Source: Thermoplasmatota archaeon
Lineage (GTDB): Archaea > Thermoplasmatota > Thermoplasmata > Halarchaeoplasmatales > Halarchaeoplasmataceae
DNA: 52,714 nucleotides
NCBI GenBank assembly: GCA_018334755.1
Contig: JAGXLI010000006.1
Coordinates: 1-52,714 of the forward strand
Reading direction: 5' to 3'
Of this stretch, positions 39,640 to 49,100 are shown piece by piece; within the stretch, counting starts at the first letter, position 1, and each line of letters begins with the position of its first letter. The notes below the pieces were generated by a model. It worked only from the letters and a program-made list of their open reading frames with translations, was not told the origin of the DNA and did not search any database. The translations under genes were made by a program, and so were the position numbers.

Positions 39640-40812
39640 CTATCGGTCTTTCACCATACGATCAAAAAGTTCCACGTAATCTTTCTTATCCATCGGCCTT
39701 GGATTGCTCTCGTTGGACAGGTTTTTAGCGGATGTTTCCGCCAACATTTCGATATCGCTTTCTTTCAGGCCTGTTTCATCTATAAAGGGGATACCGATCT
39801 CTTCGTTCAATTTTCTTACTCCCTCCACCGCTTTCTTTGTCCCCTTTTCCGTATCCTGGAAGCTATATCCCATCAGTTCAGCCACCCTTGCATATTTCTC
39901 TTCACAGTACTCTTTATTGTAATCCATCACGTAAGGGAGGATTATCGAGTTGCAGAGACCGTGGGGCGCGTCGTATCTTCCTCCAAGCGCCTCCGCCATG
40001 CAGTGGACCGAGGCAACGTCGGAGTTGTTGAACGAAATGCCGGCTAACGTACTCGCGAGAAGCATGGCGGATCTCGCCTCCATATCGTCTGGTTCATCTA
40101 CGGCTCTTGGAAGATGATCGACTATAAGTTGCATAGAGTGGAGTGCCAAAGAATCGGTGAGAGGTGTTGCGGTTTTAGCGGTATAGGCCTCTATCGCATG
40201 AGTGAAGGCGTCCATGCCGGAATAAGCCGTAAGGCTCTCCGGCAGAGTTTCAGTGAGTTCTGGATCTAATATTGCCAGGTTGGGAGCGAGCTTGACGCTC
40301 CTTAAACTCCTTTTCTGGTCATATTCGGTATCGGTGATAACGGCAGAAAAAGTCACCTCGCTGCCCGTACCTGAAGTGGTCGGGATCGCTATGAAAGGGA
40401 GCGAGTTTTCTTCCATCGTATCTTTTCCGTAAAAGCCCCTTACGGTTTCGGCTTTTTCACTTAAAAGTACGTTGATCCCTTTCGCAGTATCTATAGGACT
40501 TCCGCCTCCAACGGCTATTATACCGTCTGGCTCGAATTCTTTAGCGAATTCTGCTCCCTCCTCCACGTTCACGTCCTTGGGATTCGCTTCGACTCCATCG
40601 AATATTTTATGGTCTATCTCGTCCAATTCCTGTTTCATCTCTTCGAGGATGCCAGCTTTCTTTATGCCCTCATCCGTAACTACTAGAGGTCTTTCTATAC
40701 CGTACCTCTTTAGTTTCTCTTTCAAAGTGTTTATCTTACCTATCCCGAACTCTATCTTCGTGGGAAGGTCAAAACCAAAATCTTTCGTGAATACCTCTAC
40801 ATCATCCTCCAT
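39640..40812 (-). CDS. Iron-containing alcohol dehydrogenase family protein
   Basis: A 390-residue NAD(P)-dependent dehydrogenase of the Fe-ADH family. GGGSPIDTAKGI near residues 95-107 binds the nucleotide, IPTTSGTGSEVT follows near 142, and the metal ligands lie in YSGMDAFTHAIEAYT and GLCNSIILPYVM (with HGLCN His). The substrate cannot be deduced; family members act on alcohols, aldehydes or lactaldehyde. ATG 40812 has AGGAGGAGA 5 bases upstream. Confidence 0.93.
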   Translation of the reverse strand: MEDDVEVFTKDFGFDLPTKIEFGIGKINTLKEKLKRYGIERPLVVTDEGIKKAGILEEMKQELDEIDHKIFDGVEANPKDVNVEEGAEFAKEFEPDGIIAVGGGSPIDTAKGINVLLSEKAETVRGFYGKDTMEENSLPFIAIPTTSGTGSEVTFSAVITDTEYDQKRSLRSVKLAPNLAILDPELTETLPESLTAYSGMDAFTHAIEAYTAKTATPLTDSLALHSMQLIVDHLPRAVDEPDDMEARSAMLLASTLAGISFNNSDVASVHCMAEALGGRYDAPHGLCNSIILPYVMDYNKEYCEEKYARVAELMGYSFQDTEKGTKKAVEGVRKLNEEIGIPFIDETGLKESDIEMLAETSAKNLSNESNPRPMDKKDYVELFDRMVKDR

Positions 40813-40858
40813 CAAATCTCCTCCTAATGATCCACGTAGTCATTGAAACGAGAAGTCC

Positions 40859-42697
40859 TCAGAACTCGAATTGCTCGTCCACCTTCTCGATTATCTCCTT
40901 TTTCTTCTCTTTGGCTTCTTCTTTTAGGTTCTCGCACCTCTCCAGCATATCTTCGATAAATTCTTCGTCATGGACGTCCTGGAGGTTGATCTTCACGTTG
41001 GCTATACCGCCCAAGACTCCGGAATAGGCCATCTGCGCGGAGACCAGAGCGTCGCTGACCGCATCCTCTTTTCCGTATTCGGCGGCTTTCTCCGCAAGCT
41101 CCAAAACTTCGGCCGAGGTCTCAGCCGTCTCCATCGGAACTTTGACGGCGTGCTTGAGGCCCTCTTCCATCGCTTCCCTTCTTTTATCTCTCTCTTCAGG
41201 TGTAGATTTCGGCATGTTCTTCGCTTCCATGTACTTATCGAACGCGTTGGTATCCTCGTCCACTCCTCTCAAAAGTTCATCCTTCAGTTCCTGTGCTCTA
41301 TCCGCGGCGGGTATCAATTTCGGATCTACATCCTCGGTTCCTCTATCGCCTGTGCTGAGATTGCTCACCATCGAAGACAGCGCGGCCGCGATCGAACCTG
41401 AAAGGGCGGCTATACTGCCTCCTCCGGGGGTGGAAGAATCCCTTGAAACTTCGTGGACGAACTCGTCGGTCTTCATCTCTACCAACGAATCTTCCGGTTT
41501 TGTAGGCCCGCCGATCAATTTTTCTTCAGGATCGAAGTCGGCCACGTCCCTCAACCCTAAGGACTGAACTGCGGTCTCGATGATATCCTGTTCCGGGATC
41601 CCGGTCGGCTGTCCCATCTTTTCCAGATAATACTTTCCGCTCCTGATGAGCGCGTCGTAGGGAGCTAACCCTACAATCTCACTACCTGTAATTTCCGCCC
41701 CCATCTCTCGGGCTCTTTCTTTAGCGGCGTCGTAAACGTCGTGAAGGTTCGTCTCCTTATAATCGGTGAGGTTTATCGAGATCTGGGCCCTGTTGTACTC
41801 CTCTACATACCACCCTATGGCTTTGCAGTGGTCGAACTTTCCTCTTTTCTTGACCGCCTTATCTTCTAGGTCTTCAACGTCATAATCATATTCCGTCTCT
41901 AAGAATTCCTTCAGATCGTAGCCGTGTTCTTCTTCAGTGTGTCTCCTAACTTCTTCAAAACTTTCTCCTTTGAAGTCACACTCGCCGCAGGGGAATTCGT
42001 CTTCACCGTACCTGACTATCTGTCCTTTCCAGTAGTGGTCGTCTGGACTACCATCTCTTTTAGCTCTGCCCCTGTCTCTCAATTCGAGCGCTATATCCCA
42101 GGCTATCTTTTTGTTCGTCGTATTAAGATCTATGTTATAAGCTATGAGGAATTCTCTCGCTCCCACGACCGTAGCGCCCGTTTTCTTTACCCGGTCGTTC
42201 CAATTGGAAGGACCGTAATCCGGCTTCCATTCCGGATCTTCCAACTTTTCTTCTAAACCTTCATATTGACCGCTCCTTATAGTAGCCAAATTTTCTCTTT
42301 TTTCTTCAGTCGCTGCTTCTTCGTAGAGATAGACCGGTATATCTAGCTCTTCTCCGACCCTCTCACCGACTTCGTTAGCTATCTCTACGCAATCTTCCAT
42401 AGTGACCCCTTTCACGGGCACGAAGGGACAGACGTCGGTGGCTCCCATCCTCGGGTGGCTTCCTTCATGCTGGCTCATATCTATAAGTTCGGAAGCTTTC
42501 TCGACAGCGTCGAATGCGGCCTTTTTTACACCCTCAGGAGGCCCGACAAAGGTGACTACCGTCCTGTTGGTGTCCTCACCCATATCCACATCTTTGAGTT
42601 CAACGTCATCCACACTTTCTATCTCGTCCGTTATCTCGCCTATAACGGTCTCATCCCGTCCTTCCGAGAAGTTGGGCACACATTCGACCAATTCCAT
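40859..42697 (-). CDS. ftcD: Fused glutamate formiminotransferase / formimidoyl-THF cyclodeaminase with inserted C2H2 finger
   Basis: A 612-residue bifunctional enzyme that moves the formimino group from formiminoglutamate to tetrahydrofolate and then deaminates it. The N-terminal transferase domain starts MELVECVPNFSEGR and includes HEGSHPRMGATDVCPFVPV with the catalytic His77, then the second half KAIGWYVEEYNRAQISINLTDY. The C-terminal cyclodeaminase (about 405-612) has DSSTPGGGSIAAL. An extra segment of about 70 residues (about 215-287) interrupts the transferase domain and contains a C2H2 finger: Cys237, Cys240, His253 and His258. ATG 42697 is chosen for its GGTGA ribosome site and family N-terminus. 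With hutU it supports histidine degradation. Confidence 0.93.
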   Translation of the reverse strand: MELVECVPNFSEGRDETVIGEITDEIESVDDVELKDVDMGEDTNRTVVTFVGPPEGVKKAAFDAVEKASELIDMSQHEGSHPRMGATDVCPFVPVKGVTMEDCVEIANEVGERVGEELDIPVYLYEEAATEEKRENLATIRSGQYEGLEEKLEDPEWKPDYGPSNWNDRVKKTGATVVGAREFLIAYNIDLNTTNKKIAWDIALELRDRGRAKRDGSPDDHYWKGQIVRYGEDEFPCGECDFKGESFEEVRRHTEEEHGYDLKEFLETEYDYDVEDLEDKAVKKRGKFDHCKAIGWYVEEYNRAQISINLTDYKETNLHDVYDAAKERAREMGAEITGSEIVGLAPYDALIRSGKYYLEKMGQPTGIPEQDIIETAVQSLGLRDVADFDPEEKLIGGPTKPEDSLVEMKTDEFVHEVSRDSSTPGGGSIAALSGSIAAALSSMVSNLSTGDRGTEDVDPKLIPAADRAQELKDELLRGVDEDTNAFDKYMEAKNMPKSTPEERDKRREAMEEGLKHAVKVPMETAETSAEVLELAEKAAEYGKEDAVSDALVSAQMAYSGVLGGIANVKINLQDVHDEEFIEDMLERCENLKEEAKEKKKEIIEKVDEQFEF

Positions 42698-42827
42698 AGA
42701 ATTCACCGATTGATGAAAAAATATGATAGATAAAAAGATTTTGGGAAGATGAATAAGTTAAAATTTGGACTTCATAGAGACCATATCTGCTCTCTTTAAT
42801 GATGATTAAGAAGATATAAATATGATT

Positions 42828-42836
42828 AATATAATC
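42828..42836 (+). promoter_or_regulatory. A/T-rich promoter element of the zinc-ribbon membrane protein gene
   Basis: TAATATAAT ends about 20 bases upstream of ATG 42857; a second box, GATATAAATA, is at 42813-42822. One of the two is the likely TATA box. Spacing favours a short leader or none. Confidence 0.4.
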
Positions 42837-42856
42837 ATTTTCCGGATGGTAATAAT

Positions 42857-43723
42857 ATGAAAACGAAAGCTATGATAGGAACTATACTAGGGTTAATAGG
42901 AGTGGTTCTCCTAATTCTCTCCCTATGTATGCCTTGGTATACGATGACTTCTGAAAGGCCAAAATATGAGGAAGACGGAACCAGAGAAACTACCAGCAGA
43001 GTGGCGCCCCAGGTCTTTCCCCAGCATTCATCTTCCGAAGAAGAAACAAGTAACACCACAACATCGATCAACACTACTTCTTGGATGGCGACTATAGGGG
43101 CATTGACGAGCACTATATCACTAGTACTTTTGGGGATAGCTATCCCGGCAGACAACAGCAATTTCAAAAAAATAGGCATGGTACTATTGATAGTAGGCAT
43201 CATCTTCGCTTTACTGGCTCCGATCTATATGATGACTTCTTTCCCAGGCGCCATCAAGGATGACGACTTTAGCGGGGAAGATGATCAACTCCCGGATCAT
43301 GATCATCCCGCAAAGAGTTTCTTCGGGAGCTACAGCGAAAATTCAACCTACGGTGATGGGGAAGTTACTAGAAGCTGGGGAGGCGGATCGGGATGGTTCA
43401 TGTCCCTGATCGCAGGCGCCCTGCTGGTGGTCTCCATTATTCTTGTAGCAATAGGAGGAAAAGAAGAAAAATCAACCACCGGTGAAGTGACAGAACCGGG
43501 AAGACAACAAGCCCAGGAACCTAGAAGCCAGGAAGAGAGTCAATTCTACGGCGAAGAAGATCGAGAAACTTCAGAGGGACAACAGCAGCCGGCCGCTACC
43601 GGAACGGCCGCTACCGGAGCAACTGAAGAAACCGCCGAAACCTGTTCAACATGTGGACAGGGACTAAGATACATCGACGAGTACGACCGATGGTACTGCG
43701 ACAACTGCCAGGAATACAAATAA
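42857..43723 (+). CDS. Membrane protein with C-terminal zinc ribbon
   Basis: A 288-residue protein with four probable membrane helices (about 5-27, 76-97, 103-126 and 184-206). Loops are rich in Ser/Thr and acidic residues. A polar linker (about 210-255, Gln/Glu/Ala/Thr rich) leads to a zinc ribbon, CSTCGQGLRYIDEYDRWYCDNC, with two CxxC pairs. This type is widespread in archaea and uncharacterised. Confidence 0.82.
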   Translation: MKTKAMIGTILGLIGVVLLILSLCMPWYTMTSERPKYEEDGTRETTSRVAPQVFPQHSSSEEETSNTTTSINTTSWMATIGALTSTISLVLLGIAIPADNSNFKKIGMVLLIVGIIFALLAPIYMMTSFPGAIKDDDFSGEDDQLPDHDHPAKSFFGSYSENSTYGDGEVTRSWGGGSGWFMSLIAGALLVVSIILVAIGGKEEKSTTGEVTEPGRQQAQEPRSQEESQFYGEEDRETSEGQQQPAATGTAATGATEETAETCSTCGQGLRYIDEYDRWYCDNCQEYK

Positions 43724-43761
43724 ATGATCGAGCGGTAAATTCGCCTTTCAAACCCTTTCCC

Positions 43762-43775
43762 TTTTTTTGTTTTTC
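43762..43775 (+). terminator. U-rich terminator after the zinc-ribbon membrane protein gene
   Basis: TTTTTTTGTTTTTC lies about 40 bases after the stop codon in a convergent gap, a typical archaeal U-tract terminator. Confidence 0.55.
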
Positions 43776-43846
43776 TCAAGTTTTTGAAACTTTGATTAGA
43801 CAGATCTGCCTAGATGGAGAATTTCTCTTCAATAGGCGATCGAGAT

Positions 43847-44509
43847 CTAAAATGGATCCCCACCGGCCGGGTTCATCGGATACACTATCGTCTCATCTTC
43901 CCACAACTCTGCTCCATCTCCATATTCCTCGCTCCCCTCGAATATGATAAATCCAAAGACCCTGATTATCGGCAGGGGCGAAAGGTACGCATAGGTAATG
44001 ACTATATTAGATTCAGCCATGGGGCGGCTCATCTTGTACACTGCGAGTCTTCCCGGGATAGACGTCAAACCTTCCAGATCTATCTGAGCCCTGATATCGT
44101 CTAGGTACCAGGTCTTTTCAGAGTCCTCCATCTTCTCTATCACTGACTGGGTATCAAAACTTGGACCGATCTGTCTGTTGACCGGATGCATGGATATAGA
44201 TGCACCGAATGCCGATACCACTTTTTGATCTTTGTCCATATAGATGTCCGTCAGACTGGAAGATAAAACATTGGTTACAGGTAAAAATATTATAAGAAAT
44301 ACGACTAGGATGACCTGCAATTTTTTTAACTTCTTCACGTCGTCTTCCATATGAGATGAAGTACTACCCTCGATGTCTCTATCGAACCCTCTCTCGCCTT
44401 CGATGTAATCTTTTTTCTTCCATATCTCCCAAGCTAGGTAGATAAGACCCAGCGGGAATATCAGGTAGTAAACCGCGAATAGTCCTATGAGTTCCAAGTC
44501 CCCAACCAT
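43847..44509 (-). CDS. Membrane protein of unknown function
   Basis: A 220-residue protein with two clear membrane helices (about 6-27 and 64-85) separated by an acidic loop. A soluble region of about 85-170 follows, and a weakly hydrophobic stretch near 175-195 may be a third segment. I recognise no motif. It stands alone, convergent with the zinc-ribbon protein gene and divergent from sec61-beta. Confidence 0.7.
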   Translation of the reverse strand: MVGDLELIGLFAVYYLIFPLGLIYLAWEIWKKKDYIEGERGFDRDIEGSTSSHMEDDVKKLKKLQVILVVFLIIFLPVTNVLSSSLTDIYMDKDQKVVSAFGASISMHPVNRQIGPSFDTQSVIEKMEDSEKTWYLDDIRAQIDLEGLTSIPGRLAVYKMSRPMAESNIVITYAYLSPLPIIRVFGFIIFEGSEEYGDGAELWEDETIVYPMNPAGGDPF

Positions 44510-44576
44510 CTCAATCCTTTAATACGTGAACCGCGCTAATAAAAGTTTTCTTCCGTCTTAGATAGAAGCAAACGAA

Positions 44577-44589
44577 AGGATTAAATACG
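44577..44589 (+). promoter_or_regulatory. TATA box of sec61-beta
   Basis: AAGGATTAAATAC is about 27 bases upstream of ATG 44612, so the mRNA is probably leaderless. Confidence 0.6.
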
Positions 44590-44611
44590 AAATGTAAAAT
44601 TAGACTGATAT

Positions 44612-44782
44612 ATGGCTGAGCAGAAGCAGGGCGGCGGTTTCCAATCGGCCGCGGGTTTGATGCGCTACTTCGACGAAGAGGAAGATAAAAGTCCGAAGAT
44701 CGATCATAGAGCGGTGATAATCTTAGCTTTCATCGTGGTAATAGTTGTCGAGATAGCCAAATGGCAGTGGCCAGTTCAATAA
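44612..44782 (+). CDS. secG: Preprotein translocase subunit Sec61-beta (SecG)
   Basis: A 56-residue protein that is part of the archaeal SecYEbeta protein-export channel. The hallmark SAAGLMRYFDEEED is present, followed by KIDHRAVIIL and a single C-terminal membrane helix (about 33-50). The length is normal for the archaeal family. It is monocistronic and converges on the TPR gene, 7 bases away. Confidence 0.95.
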   Translation: MAEQKQGGGFQSAAGLMRYFDEEEDKSPKIDHRAVIILAFIVVIVVEIAKWQWPVQ

Positions 44783-44789
44783 TCTTTGA

Positions 44790-46046
44790 TCACTCTATTT
44801 TAGTTTCACATTCCTCTTTACCTTTTATCGCACGCTCGAGATCACTGTCTATCTTCAGGGCGTTTTCATATTTTTTCTTGGCTTCTTCGTACCTCTCTAA
44901 CTCCTGGAGGTTTTCAGCCGTCTTCACCCATATCTCCTTCTCATGCGGATCCACTGCTAGCGCCTCTTCGAACCATCCGATGGCTCTTTCATGCTCCTCC
45001 TGATGCGTCAAAATTGTTCCTTTGCCCTCAAGGGCGCTTATATTTTCCTTCTCGGTTCGTAATATTTTGTGGTAAACTTCCGATGCGTCCTCGTACCACT
45101 CTCTTTCCATCAGAAGATCGGCTTTTGATAAAAGCGCGGGTAAAAATCCTTCGTCGTTCTCGATGGCCTTATCGTAGAACTGTATAGCTCTTCCCCACTT
45201 ATCCTTCTCTCTGGCGATCTCGCCCTCCAGGTACCATCTCTTGTAAGAGTACACGTCCGTATCGATCACCTTTTCAAGGTTTTCTTCCGCCTCCTCCGTG
45301 TTGCCCTTATTGAGCAGGACATCTACAAGACCGAGCTGGGCTTTTACGTTTTTAGGGTCCAAAGAAAGGAATTTCTTGAGGTATTCTTCAGCTCTCCTGA
45401 ATTCTCCCGAATCCAGAAGAAGAAAACCCCTGTTCCTTAAAGATAAAATTTCGCTGTTATCGGTATTATAAGACAGTTCATAGTAACCTTCAGCCTGTTC
45501 CACATAATCGTTCTTTATCCGTTCCCTGAAGCTGGGCTCGAAAAGTCCAGTATCCACCTTTCGGTAAGAATGGTAGAACAGATTTCCTATCCGGAGGTAA
45601 AGGGAAGCGTTCCCCTTCCGCTCGGAAAAGTGATGTTCTAGATCTTCTAATGTATAAAACAGTTCTGAAAACGCTCTCGCTTCCGCCTTGGAAAATAGGT
45701 ACTTTTCAAAATCGATCTCTTTCGAAACTCCTGATTCTGCCAGGATCGTGTTCATCCTTCTCTCCGTTGATGCGTAAGCCTCTTCATCCATATCTTCGAC
45801 CTGGATCGACTCGAGCTCCTCAAGAACATCTTTTCCTTCTTCGTACTCCAGTTCCCCAGTGGGCCTCTCTCCTATAGCCAGGGTCGGCTCTGAATCTTCC
45901 CTGTACCTGTCGATCGGGGAAGAGGTGATGAGTGGTTCAGCAGACATGCCGAAGATATTATCGGAGAGAAAATCCTCGGCACAGCTTTTGCAGATAGAAT
46001 ATATCTCTTCTATATCTTTCTGGCAGCTGATACACTGTTTTACCAT
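44790..46046 (-). CDS. TPR-repeat protein with N-terminal zinc finger
   Basis: A 418-residue protein. The N-terminus carries CISCQKDIEEIYSICKSC, two CxxC pairs that probably bind zinc. Tetratricopeptide repeats start near residue 130 and are clearest from about 200 to 410 (for example EYLKKFLSLDPKNVKAQLGLV and AIGWFEEALAVDPHEKEIW). It is a probable scaffold for protein complexes. ATG 46046 is preferred over the first in-frame codon at 46088 because a TTTTTTATC box is about 27 bases upstream. Confidence 0.85.
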   Translation of the reverse strand: MVKQCISCQKDIEEIYSICKSCAEDFLSDNIFGMSAEPLITSSPIDRYREDSEPTLAIGERPTGELEYEEGKDVLEELESIQVEDMDEEAYASTERRMNTILAESGVSKEIDFEKYLFSKAEARAFSELFYTLEDLEHHFSERKGNASLYLRIGNLFYHSYRKVDTGLFEPSFRERIKNDYVEQAEGYYELSYNTDNSEILSLRNRGFLLLDSGEFRRAEEYLKKFLSLDPKNVKAQLGLVDVLLNKGNTEEAEENLEKVIDTDVYSYKRWYLEGEIAREKDKWGRAIQFYDKAIENDEGFLPALLSKADLLMEREWYEDASEVYHKILRTEKENISALEGKGTILTHQEEHERAIGWFEEALAVDPHEKEIWVKTAENLQELERYEEAKKKYENALKIDSDLERAIKGKEECETKIE

Positions 46047-46183
46047 CGCACTGATATACTTTTTCAGAGATAAAAAATTACCGCTCAAGATTGATTTTTA
46101 GCTTTTTTATTATATTTAAAATCTAGATGCGAAAAGAATAAAAAAGATGACGGCCTACGGGCACAGGTCCGATATCCGGTGAG

Positions 46184-49100
46184 ATGATGAGATTTATGAG
46201 AAAAAAAACGTTACCAGGAAGAAATACTGTTGTGGTTATATCTGTACTTTCGCTTTTACTTATCTCTTTTACTTCTCCTCTGGTCTCAGGGGGGAAAGGA
46301 AAAATGGATAAAAAAAGTGAAGGAGTCCCTGCTGATCGTACCCTTAAGAGGAACATAAAAGAAGATAGTGAAATAGGAGAGAATGGAAGTTCACCGTGGC
46401 CAATGTTTAAAGGCGATACGAACAACACTGGGTTGAGCCCTTTCGATACGAGTTATGTTAGCGGTGAGAAGGCATGGAACTTTACAGCGGGCGGAGATCT
46501 TCTCTCTTCTCCCTCTTTAGATAAGGATGGAAACATCTACATCGGGGCATCGAACAAAGTTCTATATGCCGTGAACCCGAACGGAACTGAAAGATGGAGT
46601 TTTGGAACGGATTTCAGCATCTCCTCTTCGCCCGCCGTCGGTGAGAACGGCACCATCTATCTGGGTTCAGATAAACTGTACGCTTTAGATCCAAACGGTA
46701 CGGAGAGATGGAATTTTTCTACCAACAATGCGATACATTCTTCACCCTGTATAGGCGGCGACGGCACTATATATATCGGAGACGGAGAGCTCAGCGGATG
46801 GGGAGCTCGTCTTTATGCCGTGTCTCCTAGTGGAGATGAAATATGGAACTACAGCGTTAACGATATGATCTATTCTTCACCCGCCGTCGGCGGCGACGGC
46901 ACGGTTTACTTCGGCAGTCACGATGGTAGAGTTTATGCGGTTGACTCTGATGGAAACTCTAAATGGAATTTCGAGACCAACGGAAAAGTGATCTCATCGC
47001 CGGCTATAGGCGAGGACGGCATTATCTACATAGGTTCTAACGACAACAACTTGTATGCGTTGGATCCCGACGGAACGAAAAGATGGAATTTTACCACTGG
47101 CGACACGGTACAATCCTCTCCTTCCATAGGCAAAAACGGTACCATATACGTGGGCTCCTACGACGGTAAACTGTATGCCGTGAACGGATCCGATGGGACC
47201 GAGATCTGGAACTTTACGACCGGTAACTCCGTGGGTTCTTCTCCTTCTATAGGAAGCGACGGAACTATATACGTAGGTTCCGATGACAATTCTCTTTATG
47301 CGTTAAATCCCAACGGGACCGAAAAGTGGAATTTTGCTACAGGCAATGATATAAAGTCTTCACCCGCTATCGGAAAAGACGGCTCGGTATACGTCGGTTC
47401 TTATGACAACGATCTGTATAGATTTGGATCTCTTCTAGACCACGTAAAGATCGGCCCTGAGAACGGCTCGGTCGAAGCGGGAGAGGATCAGACTTATCTT
47501 TCTAAAGCGGTCGATGAGAACGGAAACGAGTTAAGAGACGTGACGGGAGAAACGGATTGGAGTATAGAGAGCAGCGCAGGCGGTAATTGGACCGACAATA
47601 TTTACCGGGCCGAGAAAGCGGGGGATTGGAACGTTACTGGAAGGTATAGGATAAACGGGATGAATTTCACAGCTACAGCCGTTCTAGACGTCTCTCCATC
47701 AAACGTAACTTCCGTTACCATGGAACCCTCTGAAGAACGGAATATAACGGCGGGCGATAACTTGATTTTCAGCGCTGAAGCCCGTGATGAGTACGAGAAC
47801 CTGATAACGAAAAATATAACAGATTTTAACTGGGAGAACGTCACAGACGGCCTTTTTTCTAAAAGAAAAGCGGGAGAGTACACGGTCACAGCAGAGTTCG
47901 AAGGGATAGAGTCCAACTCTACACTCGTTAGGGTGGAGCCAGCAGGTGTGTTTACTCTCACGATAGACCCCTCTGAAGAGAAGAATTTGGTGGCCGGGGA
48001 ACCTCTAAAATTTTCTGGACATGCCGAAGACGAGTACGAAAATCTGATCACGGATGATGTATCCGAATTCAGCTGGGAGAACGCCACCGACGGGGTCTTC
48101 AACGAGACAGAGGTCGGTAAGTATAACGTTACGGCGAGTTACGAAAACGTTACATCGAACTCGACACTTGTTAACGCAAAGCCAGCCCCGGTTCATAAGG
48201 TGACGGTAGATCCCTCGGAAGACCAGGTGTTGAGCGCGGGCGACGAGTTGCAGTTCTCCGCCACAGCTCACGACAAGTACGGAAATCTGGTCACGGCGGA
48301 AGAAGAAAACTTCAGCTGGACTAATGCTTCAGGAACCGGTCTGTTCAACGAAAGTGAAGCCGGACTATACGATATCACTTCTTCTCTCAACGGGGTCTAT
48401 TCCAATACGACTACGGTCGCGGTGAAGGCTTCAGAGGTGTACAGGGTTTCACTTTCTCCGGACGAAGATCAGGTGATAACGGCCGGTGAAACCCTCAATT
48501 TTTCCGCCGAAGCGTACGATGAATACGACAATCTGATCTCCGAGAAGGAGGAAGATTTTATCTGGCAGAACGCCACTGAAGGTGATTTTTACGAAAACGG
48601 AAGCGGTGAATATACGATCTCCGCTTCCTTCGAAAGCGCCGTTTCCATGAGCGTAAAAGTATCGGTCGAACCGGCTGAGGAAGTGGATCGGATTCATATA
48701 GATCCGAACGGAGCTCAAAATGTTACGGCGGGAGATGAGATCCAATTTTTTGCTACAGCATATGACAAGTATGGAAACACGATCACCGATGAACAGGAAG
48801 ACTTCACGTGGAGGAACGCCACGGCCGGAGCGTTCAGTAAAAACCTGGTCGGAATGTATGGAATAACGGCCGGATATGGAAAAGTAGTTTCTCGGACCGT
48901 AACGGTCACTGTTGATCCTTCAGGGGCTCATGAAATCATGATCACACCGGAAGAAGATTTGAACGCAAAGATAGGAGAAAAAGTGAATTTCTCGGCCTTG
49001 GTACACGACGAATACCAGAATCTGATAACGGACAACGAGAGTGAATTCAACTGGCAGAACGCAAGCCTGTTAGGCGTTTTTCAGGAAGATGAGGCAGGCC

